Part shown: one piece after another, positions 34,118 to 46,164 of the stretch | Numbering within the stretch: position 1 is the stretch's first letter | How the letters are laid out: each line of letters starts with the position of its first letter | Assembly (NCBI RefSeq): GCF_964204645.1 | Contig: NC_134035.1 | Location: forward strand, 5,208,501-5,272,500 | DNA length: 64,000 nt | Source of the DNA: Tubulanus polymorphus | Lineage: Eukaryota; Nemertea; Palaeonemertea; Tubulaniformes; Tubulanidae | Reading direction: 5' to 3' | Notes under the pieces: generated by a model | What the model was told of the DNA's origin: nothing | Database searches by the model: none | Seen by the model: the letters and a program-made list of their open reading frames with translations, nothing else | Made by a program: the position numbers and the translations under genes

Positions 34118-37100
34118 ATGATGAGGGCTGTAACATATTTCTCGTTATTTCTGACGATATGCCTCGAAGGTACGTATATATAAACGGTACTCCGAAATCC
34201 GAAATGAATAGAATCTTGAATGGAATACAAAATCTATCAGACTTATAATTGCATCTAACACATTTCATACCGCCGCCATTAGGCTATCAACGTTGATTTT
34301 ATTATTCTTCATTTTCAAACTCATTCAAACAACTAAACTAAGGGGAAAATGAAATCCAGGTGATAATGCGTGTAGCGGCAAGAATGAGACGGCTAAACCT
34401 ATAATTTGAAAGTAAACTCTTATCTTAACTAATTGTAGTTATTGTTTCTATAGTTGAGTTGATTCTAGCTGCACCCAATAAAGACTTCATTGTCCAACTA
34501 GAAGATGGAGATGAGAGTATTGGTAAGAGTTTAGAAATAAGTTTTCTGCGGGAAATAGATTTTCAAAAAAACTTTTTAGACGCATTCTATTATATAACAT
34601 GCAGGTATATATAGGGAAAAAATAACTGTTTCTACTTGAAATATAAACGAAATAAGTATAATTAAAACTAATGCTTACAGAAACGACGATTTCCTTTTTA
34701 GATTGACTTTATAATCTATTTATTTTGAAAATTATTCTAAATGTCTTTAGCCGATAGTGAGATGGCCAGCATAGAGTCGGATCCTATGTGTTCTGGTAAT
34801 AAGTGTTCGGCATCCAAAGTGAAAATTGGCGACATGAACGTTCTTTCACTATCCGCTCCACAAGCGTAAGTGTAAGTTTAATTGGTATAACCCTAGGATT
34901 CGGTTTCCTGGATATATCTAATTAAATCTGTAATAAATCGAAATCAACGTTTCGTGTATAAAACCTTATAGCAGCGCATTTTATCAACACCAAAAGGTTG
35001 GCTAACAAACTGATGGCTGATAATTATGTAGTCGAACCGGACCAGGTTTATCTGCCGGCCCAGACTGCCCCGCCTTGTAACGTTCAAACAGGAGCTCCTT
35101 GGGTACGTTCGTAAAACTGCTTGGAATTACGGTTTTTAAGCGATAAAACTTCGTTAATTTTGACACGATTTATTGCGTATACAATGTCTATAACTTTAAG
35201 GGAATCGAAAGAACATCAGAACGGGATCTGGATATTGACGGGGTATACGAATACTCAGACGGTAAGATGATCCCTACTCCTATAATCGTTCGTTTATTTT
35301 TACCTATAAATCATTTTTCATTGATCCTAATAAATAACTTAATATTTACCCTTACAAACAACAATCTATGGTTATTATATAGTTATCATCCTAGTTAACC
35401 TTAACCTATAATCACCTCTTATTTCGGGTAGGACTCTGACATAGTAAAACTAAGCCATCACAGTCGTTGTCTACTATCCCCGGTGCCCTTCGTCCTGGCT
35501 TTGATTCCACTATGTTTAGACCCACTTCTCGATATCCATTCGTTATTCATCTTGATCTATAGCAAATACATAGAAAAATCATGTTTACGTTTGTTACACT
35601 CAGATCTCGGGGAAGGTGTCGATGTCTACGTTATCGACTCGTAAGTATAAATTGGAAATTCTTTCAAGAAATATTGTAAAATTTTATCGTAACTAGAACT
35701 GCAGGAAAATTTTCTGATTCTTCAGCGGAATTTTGACGACCCACGTTGACTTCCAGGATCCAGTAACGGGGATGAGTAGAGTTCGTTGGGTAAGAAAAAC
35801 ACGACGTATTAATAGAAAATATCATTAAAAACCTATTATCAAAGTATGTACATATTTTATCACTATATTCGATCTATTTTGTAATTCGCAGCAATGATGG
35901 TTCAATCTTATTTTAGGGTACAGATTTCGTCGACAAAAAGAATTCGCAAGAAACAGATTTTTTCGGACATGGCACCGGCATAGCAAGTAAGTTTTGTCTT
36001 GTATCACACTTATTTTCAAAAGCATTCTCAGTCGAAAAAAAACTGCAAATTTTTGCAAACCGATTATTCGTGTATATCGCTGTGCTTTGAAGTAGTAGCG
36101 TCGAGGGTGAAATCTTTGAATTGTTTGCTTCCTAAAAAGGTATCGCTATGGGAACGCAGTTCGGTTTAGCGAAGAGAGCTAACGCGGTTGCCGTACGTGT
36201 GTCAGACGAGAATGGCGTTGCCTTATCGTCATCGTTATTACGAGGTATCGGTTGGGTTATAGACGATCACGAGTCGAAACCCGATCCCAAAAAATCGGTT
36301 ATCAAGTGAGTACGGGCAATTATAACTACTAACCGCTATCTATCTAACTATCTTTTTACGGGACAAACTGACCAAGAATTTGCGCGCGTTTTTGTGACAT
36401 TAACATAGCGAATTTGTCACCTAATTTTTTACTTCTGATTTGAAATGTCTTCTGAAATACAGTGTGTCGTTGGGTGGACCGAGGTCGAATGTATTGAACA
36501 GGGCCGTACAGAAAGCGATTGATGCCGGTATTCTGTTCGTCGCGTCGGCAGGAAATAACGAAGCTGACGCCTGTGATTTCTCACCGGCCGGTGCGGTCAA
36601 TAGGTATCGAGCAAAGTTATTTCATCACTTATTCACATCTCCACTTGAAATTGTATAAGATGTGCTATGTGCACGACGCATTGGTCATATCGATATTACG
36701 AATGGTTTCCGAGGGCGTAAATCTGCCAACCTGTCTAATCTCTGAATTATTGTAGCATTACGACTGGATGCACGAAAATTGATGATGGTTTCTGCAATAT
36801 TACAAATTTTGGCGAATGCGTGAGGATTATGGCCCCAGGACGAGATATACCACTGGCGTTTATTCGTTCTGATACCGACACGGTTGAATTATCTGGTTTG
36901 TAGGCGCTTGAATTAAAACCCTTAGAATACGGCAATATCCCCTCAATGTACCGGAGTACTTTTGATGTAAAATGAGGGTTCCTCATTTGATGTTCATGTG
37001 CAGCCCTTTAAGTAACTAGGTCACGAAAATGTGCAAAAATAGCATTCTCAAAGTATAGTTCCAGACTGAAATCTATAATGTAATAATAATCATTTGAGAT

Positions 37101-37842
37101 ATTTGAGAGAACTCCTTGAAAGAAAGCGGCTTCGAATATTGTGGAAAACTCATTACCAAAACCATTTTAAGTACCCATGGCTTGTTGGTTATTATTTAGA
37201 TTAATTTTCGGTTACGGCTTTTACAGGAACGTCGTTTTCAGCGGCACATGTCGTGAGTATAGAATGTGTATAAAGCATTTGATTTTGAGAAAAATGCTGC
37301 AACACGTTATGTTTTGGTGAGATTAAATTTTGCTTCGTTATAGTCGGGAATGCTGGCGAAATACATCGGCGCGCAGTCGGAACCAGTGAGCCAATGTAGA
37401 GCCATCCAGTGGCTCCAGAACACGTAAGCGATTCATTCACGAAAAACCTCTGGAAAAAACATTTTTGGCACAAATTTGTGACATGCCCATCAGTTCGATA
37501 CGTATAATGGTGGTTATTCTGATATTTTCACAATATTTTCTGCTAACTGTTGGTTTTCCATTAATTAGTATTTTGGAGACTATTTTTGTATATTCATATA
37601 AAAATTAGACTTTAAATCTGTTCTATTTTGTCTTCGTGCAGCCTTATCCAGTTGCCTAGAAGATTCTACTTTTTTACGTGAACTACACGTTGTAAACACA
37701 TAGATATAAATCTATCTTACGAACGAAAAGCTTTTTTGTTTCTACTTGTTTCAGTGCTACGGTGGACAAGGTCAACGATCTTCCAGCCGAAACTCCGAAT
37801 CTACTTCTTTACAATGATTGCACCGGCGACGGCTGTCATTGA
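34118..37842 (+). CDS. Secreted proteinase K-like serine protease (S8), paralog 1
   Basis: Predicted secreted subtilase of 404 residues. Exons: 34118-34169, 34454-34522, 34751-34865, 34997-35102, 35201-35261, 35604-35640, 35726-35789, 35917-35986, 36140-36305, 36463-36603, 36756-36895, 37227-37252, 37344-37423, 37755-37842. A hydrophobic signal peptide (MMRAVTYFSLFLTICLEG) precedes an I9-like propeptide (KDFIVQLEDGDES to VVEPDQVYLP). The catalytic domain starts near GIERTSERDLDIDG. Triad: Asp146 (YVIDSG), His186 (FGHGTGIA), Ser343 (GTSFSAAHV); oxyanion Asn278 (SAGNN). Oddities: the usual second His of GHGTH is Gly, and the Pro after GTSMAx is Ala, so activity or specificity may be altered. 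The exon 4 acceptor (caccaaaag) is weak but matches the paralog. AATAAA occurs at 38,276. Confidence 0.9.
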
Positions 37843-38809
37843 ACATATCCATCAAAGTCGTGATGTATTCTCGTTACAACACCATGTTGACGGGCATATT
37901 TCTACAAAACTATACTCTGTATAGGAGCAAAGCCTGAAGCTGGCCTAGCAAAAACTATAACAGAAACAAATCAAATTCGCAAAATACATGATTAAAAATC
38001 AAGGACATCTTGATAGCATCTACAAGAGAACTGTATAACACGCGGAGCATGCAAAATTGTACAGGTAGTCACACGTACAGGCAACTTCTAATAATTGGAT
38101 CACAAATTAGCTTTTAAATCGAATTAATCTTACGGCGAAATTTTGTCGTTTTGCATTAACGACGAGATATATAAGATAGGATTATGCCCGTTAACATGGC
38201 CGACCGATGACGTCACGTATACGATTTATCCCGATCCGATCGTTTTACAAAGATCGTTTAATGGGATTGATTATCAATAAAATCATGGCTTCAAAAAGAA
38301 ATCGAGTTAAATTGTTGAATTTGAATACAAATCCAGGAATCTTGTTTTACGATTCAGAGAAATAGGCAAAACCCGCAATCTTACCTTTCACTTGAGGCAT
38401 TGGTTTCAAGGAAAAGTTCGCTCAATTTTCTCCAATCAGGGCCACGAGTGACGAGCGATCCTTCGAGACTGACCTTCACCTTCCACTGACGTCATCACTC
38501 CCGCGGCTAAAAGAGGTATAACATGCAATCTATTCAACTGATCTCATTGATATTTGACTGCGGGGATTTCGAAATGAAATAAGATTCTCAAACAGCCGTT
38601 GTTTTTCAAATTTTTATAAGATAATAGAAATAATAACAACGTTGCTTCGTGTCACGAATTTTCGATTATTCGGACGTCAAATGAGCCATTTGCATAAACT
38701 ACGCTGCTGGCCGTTTCCTTATCTTCGCTGTTTAATTGTTTCGTGATAATGTAGTTTCTATAAAAGCCCGGCTCCTTTTTTTATTCAATCTTACTCAAAA
38801 CTGGCAATC
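37843..38809. other. Intergenic DNA between the two protease genes
   Basis: Single-copy-looking sequence with the 3' UTR of paralog 1 and the promoter of paralog 2. A TATA-like tctataaaag lies at about 38,757-38,766, roughly 50 bp before the paralog 2 ATG, which is a plausible core promoter. Confidence 0.45.
38757..38766 (+). promoter_or_regulatory. Possible TATA box of protease paralog 2
   Basis: The string tctataaaag lies about 44 bases before the ATG at 38,810. It would place transcription start roughly 15 bp upstream of the ATG, giving a very short 5' UTR, which is common for small secreted-protein genes. Inferred from sequence only. Confidence 0.35.
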
Positions 38810-41800
38810 ATGAACAACTCCCTGTTGATCGTAGCTTTAGTAGCATGTTTATTTACGGGTAAGTAACTCGAAAGACAGTTCGCTTCGAAAGCAGATATTT
38901 TAGTTTTAAGTGTATTTATCAGTAAATCACGCCGACACATTTACCTACTCCTTGTTGTATACTATTGTTTATGACTTCGCATTAAATGATTTCCTAAGAA
39001 ATGTTTCCTACCGTTTTGAAGTCGGTCTGGTCTTCGGTAAGAATGATAAGGGCATTGGCCATTTTATTGTTGAAATCGACGACGGTCTTCCAGATGACGC
39101 AGGTAAGTTATTCGAAATAGATAAAGTATCTCCGTGATGTTTTTATCCAGAAACCTGCTGAAAATAAGCACGAACACTCGAATTATTCTTCCTATTCATC
39201 GATAGAATGAATGTTATCTGAATTAATTCGACTAGAAATAATTTCGCCTTGTCTTCCTTTCCGATCATCACGAAAGGGGATGAAATAAAAAATGACGAGT
39301 CGTGCCGAGGGAACAAATGTGAAACGCGTAAATTGGATATTGATGATATGAAAGTATTTGAGGTGAAGGGGCCAAAATCGTAAGTACCTATGCGTCCAAA
39401 TTTGCTCGTGATTGCTTAGCTCTCAGGCCCGTTCGCAGAGTCTACTTTAGGTGGCTGTATATTCAGATATGACGAAACTTATTTGACGGCAGAGCCGGCA
39501 ATAGCGAGCGCTATAGCAGGCGCCAAGCTCCCTGCGGGGGGGCCTCCCCATGAAACTTTTGCAAATTTGAAGCGTTTTAGAGACAGTTCCAGCAAATATT
39601 AGTAAATATTTCATATGATAAAGTCGCTGAAACACTATAGTGTTTCAGTGACTTTCAATTTATTGGATTACGCATTATAATGCGTAATCCAATAAGTTTT
39701 CTTTGACAGTGGAACTCAGGATCTTGTGGGGAGGTGTGTTTGCACCAAACGCAGCCCCTATGGGGTACGGGCCTGCAATCCTCGAAAAAAACAAAGTTAT
39801 TTTCGATCGTGCCTTAATATTCACACTTGTACTGACTTAAATTTAATGAAGGTTAAAAAACAAAAATCGTAAGGATTTCTACGTTGAAGAAGTTCAGGAA
39901 TTCAAGGCGACTGGATTTTCTTGCAAAACACAGTCAAACGCGCCGTGGGTACGTGCAATCTTGTAAACGTTCTGTTACTCTTTATAAACGTTTAAAGTAA
40001 AATTCGCAAACTGCTTTGAAAATTTCCAGGGGTTGGAAAGGATATCGAAACGGGATCTGGATATACAAGGATACTACAATTATTCAGAAAGTACGTTACA
40101 TGCGCTTTATTACAAAAATGTTATGAAAATCACAGTAACCGTATCACAGGGTTCGTTCCCTCTTGAGCATGTTATTGAAATGATAGCCGCGATCACACGA
40201 GCGTCGGACCAGGCTCGAGCCAAATTCTAACACGAGACAAATGATTGCTTTCATTTGCGACTGGTACCGGAATTGATCCCGCTTCGCTTTGTTTGAGCAT
40301 TTTTTAGTATCGAGTGAGTGGTTTGCGTGTGAGCGCACTCTCTAATTAGGCACGAGCCAAATGTGACCGCGGCTATCATCTAAACACGAGCTGCAGTTGC
40401 TGAAAAGTTGGTTAAAGATAACCGGTGGATAAATACCATAACGAACTTTCTATGTCAACTATCAACTGCTTAACTCACACTAACTTCTCAGCAACAGACC
40501 CAATATCAAAACCGGTGATATGAATGGGACGATACATTTATGCAAGTAGTAAATCAATAAATTTCTTTTTTTCAATTGAGTTTATTACTTTTTGTCTACA
40601 GATATCGGAACAGATGTTGATATTTACATCATCGATTCGTAAGTTGAAATGTATTAGTCGGCAATAATTCCAAACAGAAAGGATGAATGAGTCCGAGAGA
40701 CCACTCCCCCTTATGTACATCTGCTTGATTATCTCCTTTATACGATTAAAAATCATATCGAATATTATTCGCGAACACGCTTTCGTAGTTATCTATGCTA
40801 ATGTTTGTGTATAGAGATTTAGTTTTTTCTAATAATATTTTAAGAGGGATTCGTGCCAGCCACGACGAGTTCAAGGGACAAGATGGTGTCACTCGGATAC
40901 AACAGGTAGGGATTTCTCAAAATAGATGTTTGTTCGAGCACGGTCCACATATTTACAATTTGACTCCACGTTCAAATATATTGAAGTTCAGGCTCAGTTT
41001 CTAATATCTTTCTATTTCTATTATGTTTCTAATATCTAAAGATATCGTGTTTTAAAGGGAAGAAACTATGCCGATGATTCTCCTGATGACTATTTCGGAC
41101 ACGGAACCGCTTTGGCAGGTAAACAACTTGTCAAACAACTTGTTTCATTGATCGAAACCTCTATCATGCAGGCATGAGTCGATACACAATATCCGTGTAT
41201 GATGAATAAACGCGAGAAATCCCGCGATAATTCAGCAAAAAAAAACATATACATTTGAGCGACGATTCGGCTAAAAACTATTAGCCATCATCAAAGAACT
41301 TTGGCTGAATCATTATCATTACTAGCATAACGAGGAACGTGAGGAATTTTAAAAAAATACAAAGCGTTCCGAAACGCCAAAGTTTTCTGATCTGAGTTTC
41401 TCAGTATCTACACTGGTTTACGTACAATCCGTTTCCAGCTTGCTTTTCCAGCTGTTGCAGGAAACCGCTCGTCAAAACGCCTAAACATTGGGCCCCGAGC
41501 AGGAAATTACTGGCTGGAAAGGCGGTCGTGAAAATGTTTGCCGCGGCGGTTTCCAGCTCTGCCCCCAAAAACGCTCGCGAAAGCCAGCCTTAAGAACGAC
41601 GAAAATACCTCTTTCGCAAGAATCATTTCCTACGCACTTGAGTCACGTTGTCACCTATCTTGTTTACAATTACTTTTGATGAAAAACTATTTCGAAAACT
41701 TATCATATGTTTGATATTTCACACATTTCAGGTTCATAATCAATAAATAATCCAATTAACTAATACAACTAAATTAAAAATATAATTTCAATTACTTTCT

Positions 41801-43653
41801 CTGTGCTTTACTACTATTGTTTTCCGGTCTTCGTTTTTAATAACTTTAATCTGTGTATTCAACTTTTAATCATTCACTTAGTTCCTTTGTTACATTTCTG
41901 TATAAATATCTTGTCAATCCATTCTGATTCAGTACGCCTGATGATGATGGCTAAAAGCTTTTAGCCGAAACGTCGCTCAAATATATATATACATTTCTAT
42001 TCAAGAACTTGCATTTTTTTGCTTAAATATTGCGGGATTCCTCGCCTTTTTCTGCATACCCCCGTAACGCTTGCTTATTTCATACATATTATAGGCCTAT
42101 TTTGTGAAATAAGTAGCTTATTTCTTGCACGAATCATTTTTCTGATTGATTTCCGATCGTTCATTTATCAGGTATAGCTTTGGGTAGATTTTTCGGTGTC
42201 GCGAAAAACGCGAACGGGATTGCTGTGAAAGTGCTGGCCGCCGATGGTATCGGTTCAACGATATCGGTTGTATCCGGTATAGGATGGGCGATCAGAAACC
42301 ACAGAGAAAAACAGCGAAACAACCCAAACGTACAGAAGTCAATTATTAAGTAATATACGCGGAAAGGATTTCCTATTATCAAATTTTACTATTTCTTCAT
42401 CCTTCTCTTAAGCCTAAAACGGTTTGAATTGCTGTCCTCATTGAAAACATGTAGTAACCAATAGCAATTACACCAAATATTTTAGTTAAACTTTTTCGTG
42501 AAACTGGGCTCCAGAACCCGGTATATCACCGATGGTCCAAATTGGCCGGCGAAGCTAACTGACAAAATCTTAGTTTAAATAGAAAGTGTTTATGATCCAC
42601 CATTCTTGGTCAGGATATTTTTTTCTTTCGTTTTATCTCAGTTTATCAGTGGGAGGCCCGCAATCTAAGATTTTAGATAATTCGGTAAGAAAAGCGATTA
42701 ATGCCGGCATCGTTGTCGTAGGAGCGGCTGGAAACGAGAAGATGGACGCTTGTTCATATTCACCGGCGAGCGCCCCGGATATGTACGTACATTCTCTGAA
42801 AATCCGAAATATATCAAACCAACTATACCGGAGTATAGGCAGTGTATAATAGAATGTCCTAAAAATGTCAAGTTGCCCTGAGACCTTGTGCAAAAATAAA
42901 AAATATCAAACTGATACCCAAAAACTAAAAAGTTTAAATCAATAACCACCTGGCATCAAGTTTTAGAAAATCCCAATTTAACAAAATGTGACTGTTGGGA
43001 ACGAGAAACAACTAAAACGATGAATCATACGGAGCTCTTCTTTCTAGAATAAGCGTCGGTTGCAGCGATATTAACGATACTCTATGCCGTTTCACCAACT
43101 ATGGATCGTGCGTTACAATACTGGCTCCCGGATTAGACATCCCTTCAGCATCCAATGTTGCTGACGACCATTCTAGCTTTTGGGACGGTATGTATGTAAA
43201 ATTTCTCGGGGAGGAATAGAACCGAGATGAAATAACACTCAAATTACTGTTGTTGATTGTCTTATTGTCGTTGTTTTAGGAACATCCATGTCTTCGCCGC
43301 ATGTCGTAAGTATTATACCCGTCAACCTAATCGTTTTCACGACGAGTATTGTCTGATGTTTTTTCAGAATATTCACTTAAAATTGACGCTACAAAAATGC
43401 TTCCTCACAGGTGGGTATACTCGCAAAATACATGGGAGCGATTTCGGGATCGGTTTCACAGGACGACGCGAAAGAATGGCTGAAAACCACGTAAATATCA
43501 ACTATCTTAGCCAAATTTTATCAATTTCATCGCTTTTCCTATTTTCCATTTTTTTCAAATTCTAAATCTTTAAATTTCAGCGCCACAACTCTCGAATCCA
43601 TACCGGCAGATAAACCGAATTTATTGGCATTCAACGACTGCGAGTCAGCCTGA
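38810..43653 (+). CDS. Secreted proteinase K-like serine protease (S8), paralog 2
   Basis: Predicted secreted subtilase of 428 residues, downstream of and paralogous to the gene at 34,118. Exons: 38810-38858, 38923-39102, 39277-39379, 39852-39948, 40030-40090, 40602-40638, 40845-40905, 41058-41118, 42172-42349, 42642-42782, 43048-43187, 43280-43305, 43411-43490, 43581-43653. Intron phases match paralog 1 one for one. Signal peptide MNNSLLIVALVACLFTG; propeptide with GHFIVEIDDG and VEEVQEFKA. Triad: Asp175 (YIIDSG), His211 (FGHGTALAG), Ser372 (GTSMSSPHV); oxyanion Asn307 (AAGNEK). The Ser motif is canonical, unlike paralog 1. The exon 2 start (tatcag) is the least certain junction. Introns 3, 5 and 8 contain mobile repeats. 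An AATAAA at 43,712 lies about 60 bp after the stop. Confidence 0.9.
39620..39695. repeat. Two adjacent spacerless palindromes in a protease intron
   Basis: Positions 39,620-39,655 form a 36-bp palindrome (one mismatch, centre cacta/tagtg). Positions 39,660-39,695 form a perfect 36-bp palindrome (centre catta/taatg). Only four bases separate them. They lie in intron 3 of protease paralog 2, probably as ends of a degraded element. Confidence 0.8.
40391..40501. repeat. Palindromic repeat, CAGTTGCTCAAAAG family, diverged copy
   Basis: It starts ctgcagttgctgaaaagttg and ends aacttctcagcaacag, in intron 5 of protease paralog 2. It matches the family described at 53,648-53,780. Confidence 0.65.
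41181..42060. mobile_element. Non-autonomous DNA element of about 880 bp in a protease intron
   Basis: Inverted ends of about 110-130 bp. The left end contains cgagaaatcccgcgataatt, gagcgacgattcggctaaaa and tagccatcatcaaag. The right end carries their reverse complements in order (gatgatgatggctaaaag, ttttagccgaaacgtcgctc, ttgcgggattcctcg). The interior codes for nothing recognisable. It occupies most of intron 8 of protease paralog 2. A compact relative lies at 50,662-50,830. Confidence 0.75.
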
Positions 43654-43711
43654 AGAGAATTTGCTGAAGTTTGCTGAAATTTGCTGAAGTTAAAGATTGC
43701 GGCAATTCCAA

Positions 43712-43717
43712 AATAAA
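43712..43717 (+). promoter_or_regulatory. Polyadenylation signal of protease paralog 2
   Basis: AATAAA lies 58 bases after the stop codon, with a second AATAAA about 18 bases further on. The spacing fits a short 3' UTR. Confidence 0.6.
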
Positions 43718-44134
43718 AGATTTTCTCTAAATAAAACCGTGTTTGAATATGTTGCTCTTCACGACAGTCCCTGGATCCTTCCTCACAACACCCCTTTACC
43801 CGTGATCGTCCAACTGGCTAAAATAAAATGATACCTTGTTTCTCCTAATCGGCTGCTCATTTCGTAAACTATAAAAATTTGTAATCTGAGTTCATTTTCT
43901 ACAACTGTTACGGTTAGCTCGGGGTCCGGTCGAATCAACTTTCATTAGCGCAGCAGAAAAAAGAAGCAAGGTATGAATTTTCTAGCCTTACAAGAATAAG
44001 GATTGAAAAACTTACTTATCAGCAGAGGAATTACAACAGTCTTTCGTTCGTCCTGGTCCTACGTACCTTCTCTTCATAACCATGAATTTACATGAATACA
44101 GAAATCCGCTAGGCGTCAAGCTTTCTATCATTCT

Positions 44135-44246
44135 GGGGCCAGTTGCTCAAAGGTTGGTTAGAGTTAACCCGTGGAAAGTTGAGATAGTGACAATTAAAAG
44201 TTCATCGTTACTATGGTAATTATCCACTTTCGAGCAACTGGGTCCA
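44135..44246. repeat. Palindromic repeat, CAGTTGCTCAAAAG family
   Basis: It starts ggggccagttgctcaaaggt and ends tcgagcaactgggtcc; the core holds agttgagatagtgacaatta. Same family as 53,648-53,780. Confidence 0.7.
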
Positions 44247-45042
44247 GATGAACCACAGCCTTGTGTTTTCTATTGTGAATACTTCATGTATAGCCAGACG
44301 GGAAGCTAAACTTCAACAGTAGGAGAATACCTTCTGTTATTCCACTGATGCTGGTAAAGAATGAACTCAATTCTCTTTCCATACAGTCGTGTTCGTCACT
44401 TACAAATAACACGACAATGCGAGTTGAAGCTTATAGTTTGTTGCAGCAATATATTATCATATATTCAGTTCATTATCGTGACATCATACAAAATAAAGTA
44501 ATCCAGCTCTAAATTCTTAACAGTCAAAAATAAAACACAGCTATCAACATCATTTCAATCAACTGACTTACATGAACTCAATAGTTCCGACTCGAAAAGT
44601 TGGGGCTCATTTGAAAAATATCTATGATGCCAAGTGATGATTTTACGTCATTTCGAACATGAACTGAACGATGAAAGTATTTCTTTATGAAGGTACTTAA
44701 TGTTCAGTCAATTTACCCCACGTTACGTATTTCAGGGTGAAATAATCTAAGAACCTCGTTATAACGAACTCGCATACAACAATTGATCGATTATTACAAA
44801 CCTAGAATTTTGTCCCAAATAGAAAAATTTCAATCATTTCATACTGGATAAAATGAAATATCGGTTATGACGAACATATTTTCTGGTCCGCCGAAGTTTG
44901 TCGTAACGAGGTTCCACTGTAGTTTTTCATCATCGAAATGCAGGCAACAGAACACATTCTTACAGTTCTGCTACCATTACCATAATGAGTAGTCAACTAA
45001 AATGAGATAATTCGGTAGTAGCAACTGGTGAGAATGATAGCA

Positions 45043-45127
45043 GGAGCCAGTTGCTCAAAAGTTGGTTTAAATCGTCAGTCAACTATCCACTGGTTAACTC
45101 TAACCAATTCGCGAGCAACAGCAGCCC
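45043..45127. repeat. Palindromic repeat, CAGTTGCTCAAAAG family, shortened copy
   Basis: It starts ggagccagttgctcaaaagt and ends aattcgcgagcaacagc. The middle is shorter than in the full copies. Confidence 0.65.
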
Positions 45128-45245
45128 CTGCTGTTTAATCATGTGTTCAATTTACAAGTGTGGTTGATTTTTCCGAGTATTTCGTTCTGGCGTTTTTCGT
45201 AGAAACAAACAAACAAACTAACAAACAAACAAATATGCTTTAGAA

Positions 45246-45377
<132 letters not shown>

Positions 45378-46164
45378 CACATTGAGTAATGTCACATTTT
45401 TTTCCAACAAAGAATTAAACTACGCAAAGAAAAAACATGTTTCAGACTGCAAATACGAAATACAGTAGAACTTGTTTAATCCAGATGGCTAGGGACTGTG
45501 CAGATTTCTCTGAATTAAGTCAAATCTTAATTACGAATTCAATAATGATAGTTCACGTGGTTCCAGGTTAAATGGACCAGATACTTCATCTGAATTAAGC
45601 GAGCTCTACCGTATTACAACAGTTTTATACTTTTCAGAAAAAACGAATGAATTCTGAATCGAATTCCATTGATTTAGAATGTATGCCACACACTTCTGTT
45701 ATTTAGCGAGCATTACCACCTCAGACTCCCAGATTCAATATATACCTAACACTTCGACGTTTTACGTGCAATCTGTACAAACAATACATTTTCATTTTCA
45801 ACTGAAATTTCTCTTATATTCAACATAAAGTTTCTAGCACTGGAATACTCGCACATTGGAAACGTTCAATGCATAAATCTCAATTATATAGCATCGTCAT
45901 GTATTATAAATTGCATACAAAGTATACAGACAAAATTGTTCTGGATTGCGACCAGTTCCACAGTTATGAGTTGAAAATCAACGTTGAAGGTAAATCTAAC
46001 ACTAGAGTGTCAATTCGAATTCACAACTGTAAAACTTAGCTCAAACTTGACTTGTAGTCAAGGCATCGTACGTGGGGAAAAAACGGTTAAGTCAGGATTG
46101 AGGAAAACAAACACCGAGTGGCGAGAAGAGTTATCGAAACACTGTCCAGTGTTCGTACGTATTG

